64,000 bases of DNA from Hydrangea macrophylla (Eukaryota; Streptophyta; Magnoliopsida; Cornales; Hydrangeaceae): positions 34,946,218-35,010,217 of the forward strand of contig CM066982.1 in NCBI GenBank assembly GCA_033977485.1, in the 5' to 3' direction. The translations under genes were made by a program, and so were the position numbers. Every line of letters starts with the position of its first letter. The first letter of the stretch is position 1. Under the pieces are notes generated by a model. The model ran no database searches and had not been told where the DNA came from. It saw only the letters and a program-made list of their open reading frames with translations. Below, in pieces: positions 1 to 11,179 of this stretch.

Positions 1-2
1 AG

Positions 3-122
3 CCAAATTGGGCTAGTCCATACATCATCACGAAGCTTCTCTCTAGAGGAGCAGCATACTTGATGCATCTAGATGGAGTTGAATTTAATCAGCCAATCAA
101 CATTGATCATCTCAAGAAATAG
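3..122 (+). CDS. C-terminal end of Tat-type integrase/pol (partial, element A)
   Basis: The frame starting at base 3 reads PNWASPYIITKLL and later INIDHLKK before a TAG. This is the characteristic end of plant Tat/Athila polyproteins, where a W-x-GPY-like block is followed by a short LDGxEFxxPIN block and a lysine-rich tail. It lies downstream of the integrase catalytic core, which is outside the window. The TAG at 120-122 falls three codons before a second in-frame stop (129-131), so it probably shortens the protein slightly. Only about 40 residues are visible, so the state of the upstream protein is unknown. Confidence 0.7.
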   Translation, partial: PNWASPYIITKLLSRGAAYLMHLDGVEFNQPINIDHLKK

Positions 123-131
123 TATGCTTAA

Positions 132-1017
132 AACCTTTCTTTCAAACCTATTCTTTCAAAACCTCTAGCCTTCAAGGAACTAGGCTTGACCTGATTCCCA
201 CTTGGGGATACATAGGCAACCTACTTGGTTCGATCACTGCTATTGAAACACTCAAGCCACATCTCAAATACCTTCTTTCAAGACCTTGGTCGAACTACTT
301 TGGACCTGATTCCCACTTGGGGATAAGTAGGCGAACTTTCCTAGCTCTTGGTCCCTGAACCCTGCAAACTAGGGGCAAACGTTCAAGTTTGCCCAGAACC
401 TCAAGATATCACCGCCACACTAGGGGCAAACTGCGTTTGCTCAAACTTCCATTTATCACTATCAACTAGGGGCAAACTGCCGTTTGCCCGTATCTCACTA
501 CCTATTCTCTCTGGATCACCTGGCCATCAGAATTAATTAACTAAGTGAAAAATCTGATAAATTTTGATATTAAATTGAAAAGTTTTTAGCAATCTAAAAA
601 ACATGAGTATAATGTCAAGACTAAAACATTATGTGTAAAATTTTCAAAACTTCAAGATTACATGCAAAGCCAATACAATATCCTGCTACAATATAAAATT
701 TTCATTTTTAACATGCAAATCCTTGGAAATTCAAGTATCAAAGTCAAAAGACACTGACAAGAAAGGAAATCATCAGAAATTTCTTTTCCTTGTAAACTGA
801 GTCATGTGTGTTAGTGTACAAAGTGTCAAGCAAAACAAACTCGTAAGTAAGGAATGCAAAGTAGAAGCAAAAGACAACATAAAGCAGCATCAAGCAAAGT
901 CAAGGTTACAAGCCCATCCAGCCACAAACAGAATACATCAACTTTAGTCTCAGTACAGAAAGCAAGAAAGCGAGAAAGAGAGTCATGGGTACATATGAAA
1001 ATAGGTAATCATCAGAA
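132..1017 (+). other. Non-coding 3' region of element A after pol, with two copies of a hairpin motif
   Basis: AT-rich, with no credible ORF. Two copies of a motif occur at about 189-220 and 304-333. Each contains CTGATTCCC, a four-base loop, GGGGATA and then a TAGGC box. The stem ATTCCC/GGGGAT lies at 194-209 and 309-324. Four short stretches with the phrase ACTAGGGGCAAAC or close variants lie at about 370, 420, 466 and 485; they resemble the polypurine tract used at the LTR (GAGGGGCAAA) and could be polypurine-like decoys. The rest is A+T-rich filler. Confidence 0.6.
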
Positions 1018-2820
1018 TCAGTGACGACGAGTAGCACATGGGTACCGAGTAGGCATATCTGAAGCCGTAGAGCTATCATCGTCATCAATTTGGCGCCGTC
1101 GCCTAAACCCGCCAACCCCACCAGAAGGGCCTATATTCATCCGCTCTAGCTGTGATTGAAGCTGCCTAACTTGAGCCACCTGTCAGAAGGAAGAATTAGT
1201 ACCAGGTTGAAAAGGCAATGAGAAAAGAGGAAGAAGTCTAGAAATTTACCAGAGCTGTATCTCGATCTATGTAAGTCTGGCACATGTCGTCCCACTACAA
1301 AAAAAGAAAGAAGAGATCATAAAGATATGGGAAATCAGAAGTGATGAGTTTAGATTTGCTCACATATCCCTCTCGAGCAAGGCTCCAAGCCCTCAGATTC
1401 TGTGCAAAGGCTCGCTCTTCATTCAAAATAGCTTGAGGAACCAACTCTTACTGCTCTGGACTAGCTAAGGCTCCATAAGATCATGGTGAATCTCCACTAA
1501 AGATATGACTCCGTGCAGCATAGTTGAGGCCCGCCAATCACAAGAAGGAATGGGAGGTAAAGGTCGACCAGGGCCATCCATGAAAGAGCTCCCCTACAAA
1601 CAATTATGAGAAATAAGAGATAACAAGCATTTAATCAAAAAGTGGAGAAGCTATGAAAATACCAGTGGGTCATCCAAAAGCGGGAAATTGGGCATCAGAT
1701 GAGTAGCCCTGAAAGCGTCGTAGTTCTCCTCAAAAAGAGTGAATGAGGCAGAAGGAATTCCAGTCAAAGCATCAAGAAGATCTTCATCTTCTAGATTTTG
1801 CGCCGATCTCATGCACGAAGGAGGATTCTATGGCACTAGGAGACGATCCTCCAAATCAGTCTGGGGAGCCACTCTCTCTCGAAGATACCACTCAAGAATG
1901 GAAGGACCCTCAAGAAGAATCCTCCCTCCTGTCATCTGCCTGGCTAAACCAATCTCGGCCACATCACCATTTGAAGCCCAAGGATGCCAGTTAACTTGGT
2001 TGAATCTGAGACGGGTCAAAAACTCCCGGCAAGAAATAACATTATGTGCATCATTCTTGACACCTATGGTTTGGCGAGGCAACTTCAAAGCCCGTGGAAA
2101 AATATGTATCTCTTCCTCCTGAAATGATGGAGCCGTCATGGAGAAGTACTCGAAGACCCACACCTGTAAAAGAATATGTAAAAGTGGTCAAAATACAGAA
2201 TATCAATGATGTAACTCAAAAATGAAAATATTTCAGTACCTCCCAAGCTCTCCAGATGCCACCAAACCCAAGGGATTTGCCTCGTGAATGCTCTCCCATA
2301 TGGTTATACATAATGGCTAAGCCAGCAGAGCCCCAGTCAAAATCTGTGATCTCCTTAAGATTTCTAAGGCTATCAAGCATGTTCAGTGTGATCTGCTCAA
2401 CTCGAGTAGAAAGAAGAGAGTAACCAAGCAAATATAAGATAAAAGCACGGGTAAGCTGCATGTTAGTAAATTGAGCAACTTTTTCAGAAGGCCAGAAATT
2501 GTTGATAAACCATGTGATGCCTACACTCGAGCCATGAAGATCTTTTTCGGTCGGGATAATGCCTAGAAATCACTCAATAATAGCAGGATATTTATGTATG
2601 TCCTTCGCAAAGGCAAGATGATGCCCACCAAATGAGATACCGGTTATCATTACAAAGTCGAGTAGGGTCATGGTTATTTCCCCAAAAGGTATATGAAAAG
2701 TATTTGTGGAATCCCAACACCTTTCGGCAAGAGCTCGAATCATGGCCAAGTCATTGGCCGGCCTCTCCAGCAAAATTATGAAAGACCCGAAGCCTGCTTA
2801 TTTTGTATTGGCTACTACTT
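1018..2820 (-). pseudogene. Antisense plant mobile domain (PMD) gene inside element A, five exons, decayed
   Basis: Read on the minus strand this is a PMD protein, the transposase-derived domain of MAIL/MAIN-type proteins and of extra ORFs in Tat retrotransposons. Exon 1 (about 2820-2240) contains WDSTNTFHIPFGE, a later FDWGSAGLA block and GGIWRAWE. Exon 2 (2163-1663) has VWVFEYF, FPRALKL and YLRERV. Exons 3-5 (1593-1364, 1294-1250, 1179-1018) encode a helical tail with QVRQLQSQLERM, a basic RRRR patch and an acidic DDDDSS patch. Introns 2239-2164, 1662-1594, 1363-1295 and 1249-1180 are 69-76 nt, all GT-AG and all phase 0. Breaks: a TGA near 2571 (probable Trp codon), a TAG at 1828, and a frameshift plus stops around 1450-1500 in exon 3. 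The N-terminus is uncertain; in-frame coding can be followed to about 2810. Function in the element is unknown. Confidence 0.8.
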
Positions 2821-3359
2821 GGGGACATGATTCCGACAACTCATTAAACCATTCAAGGCATTTACCGTGGCTACCATGACCTCTAAGATGCCCAACCATC
2901 TTCTAGAAGAAAATTGAAGGATGATTCCTAAGTATTTGTAAGAATTTTGAAAGCACATATACATGAAGCAAAGAAATAGTGCAAAATTGAGAGAATGGGG
3001 TACCTCTTGACAAAAAGCCCAACCACATTTGGGTCTACTGTTGCTTGAGAATTATATCCAGAAAGGATTTATAGAAGATGAATCAGAAGGAATGATTTTC
3101 AAACCAGGGTCAAGTAATTCAGAAAAGGTCAGAATGAACCCAACGTAAATGAGCTGGTTGAAGCATCGATATAAGTCTCGGATTAAATCAGCAGGGCCTC
3201 CAGAATATGAGCTCACATCTCAAAAATCTCAGATATCTCCCCAAGCAAAGAACTTTCAGATATCGTCAAAACTACTTCCAGAAGCAAGGAATACTTCAGC
3301 AAATTTGTGAAAGCAGAAGCGTAGAATCTCCCCAGCAGGAAATTCTCAAGATTACATAA
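2821..3359. other. Decayed upstream part of the antisense PMD gene and spacer
   Basis: On the minus strand, fragments such as KWLGILEVMVATVNALNG suggest remains of the PMD N-terminal region, but the frame is broken and no start codon can be assigned. From about 3180 to 3360 the sequence grades into the tandem repeats that follow. No ORF here is convincing. Confidence 0.4.
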
Positions 3360-4140
3360 CTCACCGCTTCGTGAATCATGGGTTGCCTCTAGATATAGGG
3401 CTTTTATCAGAATCATGTATTTCAGAATTTGTATCCGTGGGTTGCATCTAGATGCAGTGTCTCTATCAGAATTCATGAATCAGGGTTACCTCCAGAATTA
3501 GGGTTTCTCTCAACATCAAAACTGCCTCCAGATGAAGGGTATCTATCAGTATCAACTATCAGAAGTACCTCCAGATATAGGGTATCCATCAAAATTATGT
3601 ATCAGAATTGCCTCCAGAAGTAAGGTATATTTCAGCATAGTGTATCTGTGGGTTGCTCTTAGAAGAAGTGTATCTCTCAGAATTGCGTATCTCTCAGCGT
3701 CATGTATCCGTGGTTTGCTCTCAGAAAAAGGGTATCTCTCAGAATCGTGTATCTCTCAGCATCGTGCATCAGGGTGCCTCCAGAATGTAGGGTATCCATC
3801 AAAATTGTGTATCTTAGAATCGAGTAACAGGGTTGCCTCTAGATATAGGGTTTCTCTCAGCATCGTGTTGCCTCTAGATATAGGGTTTGTCTCAGCATTG
3901 TGTTACCTCTAGATATAGGGTATCTCTCAGAATTGTGAACATCACAGAATCGTGTATCTGTGGGTTGCTTCCAGATGTAGGGTTTGTCTCAGCATCGTGT
4001 TGCTTCCAAATATAGGGTATCTCTCAAAATTATGTACATCTCAGAATCGTGTATCTATGGGTTGCCTCCAGAATGTAGGGTTTCTATCAGAATCCGTGTA
4101 TCTCTCAAAATTCATGCATTAGAATAGAAGATTTGTCTAA
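3360..4140 (+). repeat. Tandem repeat array 1 in the element A 3' UTR
   Basis: Many degenerate copies of a unit containing GTTGCCTCTAGATATAGGG followed by T(A/T)TCTCTCAG(A/C)ATCGTGT. Spacing is variable; a clean 35-bp period is seen at 3841, 3876 and 3911, with longer spacings elsewhere. The short ORFs crossing it are by-products of the repetition. Hypervariable tandem repeats in the 3' UTR are common in Tat/Ogre elements. Confidence 0.75.
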
Positions 4141-4344
4141 AAGAAGGACCTATTTTAGAAGAATATAATATTTGTCTCTGGCAGAGAGACCTGTTTTAGA
4201 GGATTTGCCTTCAGACCTGTTTTAGAAGATTTATCCCCCGAAGAAGGACCTGTTTCAGAAGAACAGAAGATTTTTCTAGAATAAGGACCTATTTCAGAAG
4301 AACAGAAGATTTATCTCTGGCAGAGAGGCCTGTTTCAGAAGAAA
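4141..4344 (+). repeat. Tandem repeat array 2 in the element A 3' UTR
   Basis: Degenerate copies of a unit with AGAAGATTT(A/G)TCT, GGCAGAGAGGCCTG and TTTCAGAAGA. It directly follows array 1 and precedes array 3, with no coding content. Confidence 0.65.
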
Positions 4345-4560
4345 GACTCTACATCAGCAATCGTCCCCAGCATAAGGACTCTACATCAGCAATCGTCCCC
4401 AGCAAAAGGACTCTACATTAGCAATCATTTCTAGCAGAAGGACTCTACATCAACAATCGTCCCTAGCAGAAGGACACTACATTAGCAATCATCCCTAGTA
4501 GAAAGAGTGTACATTAGCAAATCGTCCCCAGCAGAAGGACTCCACGTCAGCAATTGTCTA
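4345..4560 (+). repeat. Tandem repeat array 3 (32-bp unit) in the element A 3' UTR
   Basis: About seven copies of a 32-bp unit with GACTCTACATCAGCAATCGT and CCCCAGCA. Copies start at 4345, 4377 and 4409, so the period is exactly 32 in the best preserved part. It is the third of three adjacent unrelated arrays. Confidence 0.85.
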
Positions 4561-5100
4561 GGGATTAGGACACTTTTATCAGAGGTTGTTTGAACATGAT
4601 ACTCAGTAGTCGTCCGAGATACAAATGACACCTACAAAACTCAAGCTCAGAAGAAAGACTCTAATATTTTGCATCCCTCGCATTAGATTTTGCATGTAGG
4701 GAACCCTTGAGGACGATTCCTCCAGCACTTGCACATTCATGTTTTTTCTACTACATCAGCATCCTAGGATAGGAGCATTTCATCCATATTACTGATTGTG
4801 TGTTCTATGTCTCCTTGCGTGCTTAAATTGCGCCCTGGTCTGATTCCTGGAAAGGATACGTAGGCAGCTCCAGTGGAGCACGACCACCAGCAGCTTAAAT
4901 TTAGCCACCTCTACCCAGCATTGCATTGCATTATTGCATTTTTATAATTTCTTGATTTTCTCTGATTTTGAATTTCATGATTTTTGCAAATTTTTGTTTT
5001 TCCTAAAACCTCTCAGTATGGTTATTGGGTGCCTTCAAAGCTTTGGCACTCACTTGCAGTTCACGTTGTTCACAACAAGCTCTGCCAAAGAGGGGCAAAT
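4561..5100 (+). other. Distal 3' UTR of element A with third hairpin motif and polypurine tract
   Basis: The hairpin motif recurs at 4839-4870 as CTGATTCCTGGAAAGGATAC followed by GTAGGCAG, with the TCCT/AGGA stem at 4845-4856. A GAGCACGACCA box follows at about 4877. The end, 5089-5100, reads AGAGGGGCAAAT immediately before the LTR and is the plus-strand primer (polypurine tract). Confidence 0.7.
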
Positions 5101-7917
5101 TGTAGACACCCAATTTTGACCACTGATAGGATTTAGGGTGGACAACGTCTTAGAGGATTCGATGATGAAAAGTACCCCATGGAAGGTACTGGATTCCACA
5201 CAATCAAAAGATCAAACTTCGAAAAGTGACTTCAAGCTCACAAAAGCCCTTTTCTATGGATAAATCCCAGTTTTGTCAAAATCGTCTCTCAAAATTTATA
5301 TTCTGTCAGGGTTATATGAACATTAAGTGTTCCAAATGCAGTATTCTAGGTATCCAGAGATTCAATTTCAAATAAAAGTTCGAAATCGACGCGCATTGAA
5401 AAGTAATTTTGGATAAGACATCGTTTGATTTCAAAAAGACGACGAAAGTTCCGGAGGACTTTCGGGCTTCAATTTGGACTTCAATTTTAATTCAAAACCT
5501 CTAGAAATATTTTTATACTAAAATTCAGCCTGACAGCTTTCCAACAGTATAGAAACGGACAATTTCGGACACCAAAAAGCATTTTTTACGAAAATCTGGA
5601 AAAGCAGTGAACTTGAAATTTGTAACAGGGCTTATGGGCAACTAGAGGAGCCCAAAATGGAGATGGCGGGTCCCACATGTTGGGTGGCAGTTCCCCCCTT
5701 AACCGCCACCTATGAGGAGTGTTCTCCATTGGGTTTTTATGGTTCCAGCTCCTTCTAGAAGGCTCCCACTGCGAGGAAATTGCCTGGAAATTGCGTTTAG
5801 ACGCCGAAATGGCCATTTTAACCCTTTTCTGCTCTCTAAAAATCATGTTTTAACCCTATAACTTAAAAGCTAAGTCTTCAAAAATTTATATATAGATCTA
5901 TATGAGATCATCTTTGACATACAAGAGACACACAAGAGGATATATAGACACACAAGTACATACAAGCATACACAAGAGAGTACACAAGTGAATATACTTG
6001 CAAAATACTTTCAACTTGAGAAAAAATTCTAAAGAAAGAGAATTATGAATTAGAATTCCCTAAATTAATCTCAAGATAATTAGATTAGATGAATTAGACA
6101 TCAATTGCCTCCATTAACTTCCATGGATAAGTGCTTGAAGAACACTTGAAGAAGAAGATCTTCAATTCAACTTTGGTTATATAATTGAGAATCCTCCAAG
6201 AGGTAAACACTATAATTCATCTCTAATTCCTATTTTATATATATAGATCTATAAGATTTGGATCTAGCTTAGTTTTATTTTATTTTTAGAACACTCATCT
6301 TCTTTATCCCTTGTTCTTCACACACACACACATAGCTAGATCCAAATCTCTTTTGATTTTCATTAATAATTCATAATTAGAGATTGTTTTTCACTTTGAT
6401 TTTCAATTTTGATTTCATTCATATGTTTTAATTTAAATCCATGCATACATGATTATATATGTATCTATTTTGAATTCTATGATGGTTTAAAAGTATGATC
6501 TATGAGAGGGATGATTCCTATGTTCATACCCATCTCTTGATTATTTCTATTACCTAGAATTCATATTGAATTTCATCTTTAATAGGATATTTGTAAGTCC
6601 CTTTGATCCATGATCTAAAGTTCTTCATAGAACTTTAGGGCTAAATTGATTGGGAATTATGTTAGTTAAGTAGATCTATGAGTTTGATCTCTCAAAATAA
6701 GCTTCAACCATCACATAAGATGTTTTCCTCACACTTTAAAATGAACTAGATGAAAATTTAGCAAAACAAATTGATTTTGTCCATGAGATTTGGTCCATTA
6801 AAATCCATAGTTTGATGGATTTTAAATTTTTTGGGTATACTTTGATGAATTAGCATTCATTCGGTCCGTTTTGAGAGCTTCTAGGATCCATATGCTATTT
6901 TTAGAAAATGTTGAAAAATCGATTGACAGATTTGAACATAGTCGCTTTGTGCTTGAATTTAAGAAAATCTATAATAGTTATCGATGTTCTGTTTTTTGGG
7001 GATGATTCCTAACTCATGTATCTATATGATGATGTAAAATTGTGAGCATACGATCGAGTTAAGATCATTTTCTAAGCGTTTGAAGTTGATACTACTATTC
7101 TGGAATTTTCTAAATTTAACTACAATTATGATTATGTATACAAAATGGTCATACCTTGATCACTCAACAACAATTGATGAATAAAACTTGGTTTAGAAAT
7201 CATCTAGGATAATTGGATGAGAGATCAAAAGCTTAGATCTACTTGATTAACATGATTCATGAATTTCTATTATACTTCTATTATATTTTACATTCCTTTG
7301 TCAAATGATACCAAATTTTTTAGAATAACAGAGTCTTTTTAAAACAACCTTTAGAACCCTCATAATGAAATAGCTTTCTTTTGACACAAAATAGAGCTTT
7401 ACATGATTTTTGTAGAATTAATTATGATTTTTACGAGAACAGTGGACAGTCCTGATCCACTGTTCCCAAAACTCTTATTTTTCAAACTTCAAAAATGGAA
7501 AGAGGCTCTACTTTTTGGAGAAGTTCCCTAAGACATGTATCTAATTTTCATTAAAAGGGTTTTAACCCAGCTCATGTTTAAGACCACTTTTGATAGGATT
7601 CATTAGAGGTTGCTGAATCTGGAAATTTGATTGATGACATTTTCTACTTGCTTTTCATGCATGTCATATGTTTGCTTGTGTTTTTGCAATGCTGGGGTAT
7701 TCTTTGGTGTTTTAGTGCAGAGAATTGAATATCGTGGATCCGGACATCGATTTGTGATCTTGCCTCGTCTACATGTGACTTAGTGCCCATGCATCGTGTA
7801 CCTTCTCTATCCTTTCTCTTCGAATTTTTCTAGGTTTACAACTTTATTTTCAACGACAAAATTCATTTAGGATAGTCTCCGTTTATATGCTTATGTTTTA
7901 GAGACAACTTATCTAGG
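5101..7917 (+). repeat. 3' LTR of element A, first part
   Basis: Starts TGTAGACACCC directly after the polypurine tract. A TATA box (TTATATATAG) lies at about 5887, offset 786 from the LTR start, which matches the TATA offsets in G (787) and B (735). Upstream of it, 5691-5718 forms an inverted repeat with GGTGGC and GCCACC arms. The region after TATA is rich in ACACAAG repeats. The LTR is cut at 7917 by element B, with CTAGG at 7913-7917 duplicated at 44976-44980. Without B the LTR would be about 3422 bp. No coding capacity. Confidence 0.85.
7913..7917. other. Target site duplication of element B, left copy (CTAGG)
   Basis: CTAGG here and at 44976-44980 flank element B exactly at its TGTGG...TCTACA ends. 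Five bases is the size expected for Ty3/Gypsy integrase. Confidence 0.95.
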
Positions 7918-10436
7918 TGTGGATATCGCAGGTTATTCTTTCTTTTTACCCACAGCTTTTCAAAATCAATTTCTAAAACAAAGAGTCGCCATTTTTTTAA
8001 AAGGAAAAATTAAGAAACCATTTTAAAGCAAACTGATCTTTTTGCGAAACCAAAGATAAACTGGGTCCGGGGATTATGGAATGAAAGGGGAAGGAGCCCG
8101 GCGGACTAAAACACCCCCTTTCATCCTATCTCACGATAGGCCTCTACTCAACATCCTTTTTAATCAAATTATTAATCTAAGCATGCCCTCAATTAATACA
8201 TATTATACATATACATCACACAAGCATGTTGGAAATGGTGTAAAATTGCTAACGACAAAATATCATTCATAAGCCACGTAATACAAGTAACAAACAACAT
8301 GATATGCAATAGAGAACTAGAAAACATACCCGGGATCCGGCCGCGAATATTAAACGTGCAATGCATGCAAGAACAAAATAAATCTAAGAAAAGTTCTCTA
8401 ACACACATATACACATAAGGCAAAACCTAGGCTAAGGTGTCGCACATGGAGGCGAAAATCAATTCAAAACCAAAGAAATGAATTAAACTAGAGTAGGGAT
8501 GAGAAGTTGTACCTCAAATACGCTACAAAACAAAGGTTAGTACACATGCCTTAGACAAGATATAATATCAAAGAGTAATTAATCCTAAGTCATGTTCAAT
8601 TAGATACAACTAAGTCCAACTTTGTCCAAGAACTAGTTCTAACTATAAGCATCAATGTACATGAATGAATTAATGATTATGAACAAGAATAAGATATGAA
8701 TTTATTCACTAATTTGGACCACTTAGCCTTTGGATTTAATCTAAATTATCATTATTCAACACATGGTTTGGGTTTCAAGACATTAAAAGACCATTTGAGT
8801 TGAAATAAATAAGATTAGATAAAAAACAGTAGCAGTTTTCTATGAATTACAGAGAGCAGGCCAGACGTTCAAAAATGGGAATAAAATACTTTCAGCGGTT
8901 GGATCTTAATGATTTTGGATATGTTATGCCTCTGTGAGTCTAGTTTCTAACCCAAAAAGAAAATTAAGGTTTCAACAGTTAGATCTCTGGGAATATAGAA
9001 AATACTAGACCTCACTCAGGATTTTGCAACTCTCTGTCCAGAGATCTTGTATGATTTTTTAAAAATAGCAAACAAATCCGAATTGCTTCATTCTTTTTAG
9101 GGAATCTTCCTAACCCATTAAGGTTCTTATAAAAAATTATTAGAGGTCATTAAAACTTGGTTAGAGTTCTGATCTATCAATTTTAAAACCGGTTTGCTGT
9201 TCTGAAATTTTGGACAGAGAATTGCTTATTTGGAAATCATAAGACCACACCATCCTAAGTATGGAATATTATCAAAACAACAATCACAGAGGTACTCATA
9301 TGAGTAATGAACATTCTCCAATTGGTCTCATCCCATTCCAATGGACCATGATTTAATGAAAAATCTTTGATCACAGAGGATTTAAGGATTCACTGCACCA
9401 ATGTTGAATTAATGTTCATATTTCAAATCAAACTTAATCCATGACTCTAGAGAGAGCTAGGATCAAGTATGATTATGACCATTAAAATGAGTGATGAAAT
9501 GTAAAGTGATCCATAGATTTAACCTTGGAGAACCTCATACTTAGATCTCCAAATATGGAGTCCTAGTAAGAATACCCAAGGTTTTACTCAATCTAATAGA
9601 CTTTTGGACATTCAAGTTCCCTAAATTTCATCAAACTATGAAAGCTTACACTCAAATCCTCTCCCAAACATATGGTCCTTGAGGAGATTTTAGCCATGAA
9701 ATCATATTCTCCTCTCAAATTAATTGTCCTTGGAGATTAAATGAGACTATGATCTACATGAACCTTTATGGAATATAAAATGAATTCCATAAGATTCATA
9801 GTAAGGAGATCCTAGTCATGAGTTGATACTAGTATCTCACCAACTATGTGTAGATATGGCCATGATCAACCTTAAACTCCATATGAGTCATAAGATCATA
9901 GGAGATCAAAGGATCAACCAAACAAAAAAAGAAAGACTTAATGGAAAATGTACACAAAAAATTTGTGAATCTTCAAAGAAAAATTGAAATTTAGAAATCC
10001 AAGTTTACTCAAGAGAAATCAAGAGAACAAACTCTTTGAAACCAACCCAAATCATTTAAATCCAAGGTCCATTTAGATCCAAACTAGTGAATTATCATGA
10101 GATTCAATCACAAATTCTATGTGGTGTGTGATGAAATGAGGTAAGAAGAGAGGTTTTGAAAATGTGTAAAGATCCTAGAACTATGAATTTGTGATTCAAA
10201 TTGCCTAATTCTATTAAGTGATTGAGAGGTTACCTCTAAGACCTCAAGGATTTCTTCTATCTTTGTGAAGCTCTTCCAAAATCTTCAAGTTCTTCTTAAA
10301 ATTCTTCAAGTTCTTCAAGAAAACTCCTCTTTTCTTCTCAATTCTCTCTATATGATTCTTGTATTTCTCTCTAATTTCAAGTATATGTGTGTGTGTGTTG
10401 ATTCAAGTATATCTCAAAATGAATATGAAAGTTTGT

Positions 10437-10444
10437 TTATATAG
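10437..10444 (-). promoter_or_regulatory. Probable TATA box of the element B LTR
   Basis: TCTATATAAAC on the minus strand, about 735 bp into the LTR and about 100 bp downstream of the palindrome array. The second LTR has the same sequence at about 44237. TATA boxes of A and G lie at similar offsets. Confidence 0.6.
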
Positions 10445-10540
10445 ACCATTAATTCAAGGATAAATGGGTAAATTCGGGTGGAGACCCATGTTCATAGATT
10501 TCTTCTAGAACATGTGAGAAAAGTAGTCTGTTACAGCCAG

Positions 10541-10645
10541 CGGCACTCGACGGCTGCCGGCGGCACTCGCTGAATGCCTGGCGGCACTCACTGAGTGCCG
10601 GGCGGCATTCGCTGAATGCCGGGAGGCACTCAGTGAGTGCCGCCG
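10541..10645 (-). promoter_or_regulatory. 21-bp tandem array of palindromes in U3 of element B
   Basis: Five GC-rich units about every 21 bp, in a U3 that is otherwise AT-rich. Units 3-5 are perfect inverted repeats: GGCACTC-ACT-GAGTGCC, GGCATTC-GCT-GAATGCC and GGCACTC-AGT-GAGTGCC. Arms change in a paired way (C/G to T/A), and spacers differ between LTR copies while arms stay paired. It sits about 100 bp upstream of the TATA box. Confidence 0.75.
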
Positions 10646-10768
10646 GGTTTTCCGGGTGCCGGGGCTAACTGAATTTGCTCCTTTTTTAAATTTTCAAAAA
10701 AGAATATTAATCAAAACCTAATTTTTGTGAATTATCTTTATATTTTTATGTATATTTATGCTAACATG

Positions 10769-10819
10769 CACCCATGTGGGTGGTAAGTACCCATGTGGGT
10801 GATATGCACCTATGTGCAT
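10769..10819 (-). promoter_or_regulatory. Group of three inverted repeats in U3 of element B
   Basis: CACCCATGTGGGTG (10769-10782), ACCCATGTGGGT (10789-10800) and ATGCACCTATGTGCAT (10804-10819) are spaced roughly 15-20 bp apart. Each is a short inverted repeat. They are kept in the other LTR near 44566-44616, with one arm base changed there (TACTCATG). Confidence 0.5.
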
Positions 10820-11179
10820 GGTATATTCTTCAATATACTATGCTCTTTTTTATTTTATTTCAAAAGAAAATTTCCCTTTATTCTAAAAAAAAATCCTTTT
10901 TTTATCATTTCTATTTTATACTTCCTTTCAAAAAAACCTTTTTATATGTGTTTTAAGCAAATTTTCAGACTGATTTCCTCATGTGTCCTCAAATGTTCGG
11001 GTTTCTCCCGAATACCCAAACCCTCTCTTTTTATTAATTTATTAATTTAACTTGAAGAACATCTTGAAGACTTTGAATTTCTTGGAAAATCTTCGAATGC
11101 CACGGTCATTGTCATCATCGGTCTTTGAGAGGTAACCAATCCCTAGATTTGACGTTTGGTCAAAATCGGGGTGTCTACA

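Larger units (their letters stand above)
7918..11179 (-). repeat. 3' LTR of element B
   Basis: On the minus strand it runs from TGTAGACACCCCGATTTTG (11179) to the terminal GATATCCACA (7918). It is preceded by the polypurine tract and followed by the CTAGG duplication. U3 holds an inverted-repeat group (10769-10819) and a 21-bp palindrome array (10541-10645), then a TATA box (TATATAAA, 10444-10437). R/U5 is long, about 2.5 kb, as in Ogre elements. The GTGGCGACTCTTTG box near the end is shared with A. Confidence 0.93.

Noticed and set aside
1739..2122. Plus-strand ORFs at 1739-2122
   Set aside because: Opposite strand of exon 2 of the antisense PMD gene, which has clear homology.
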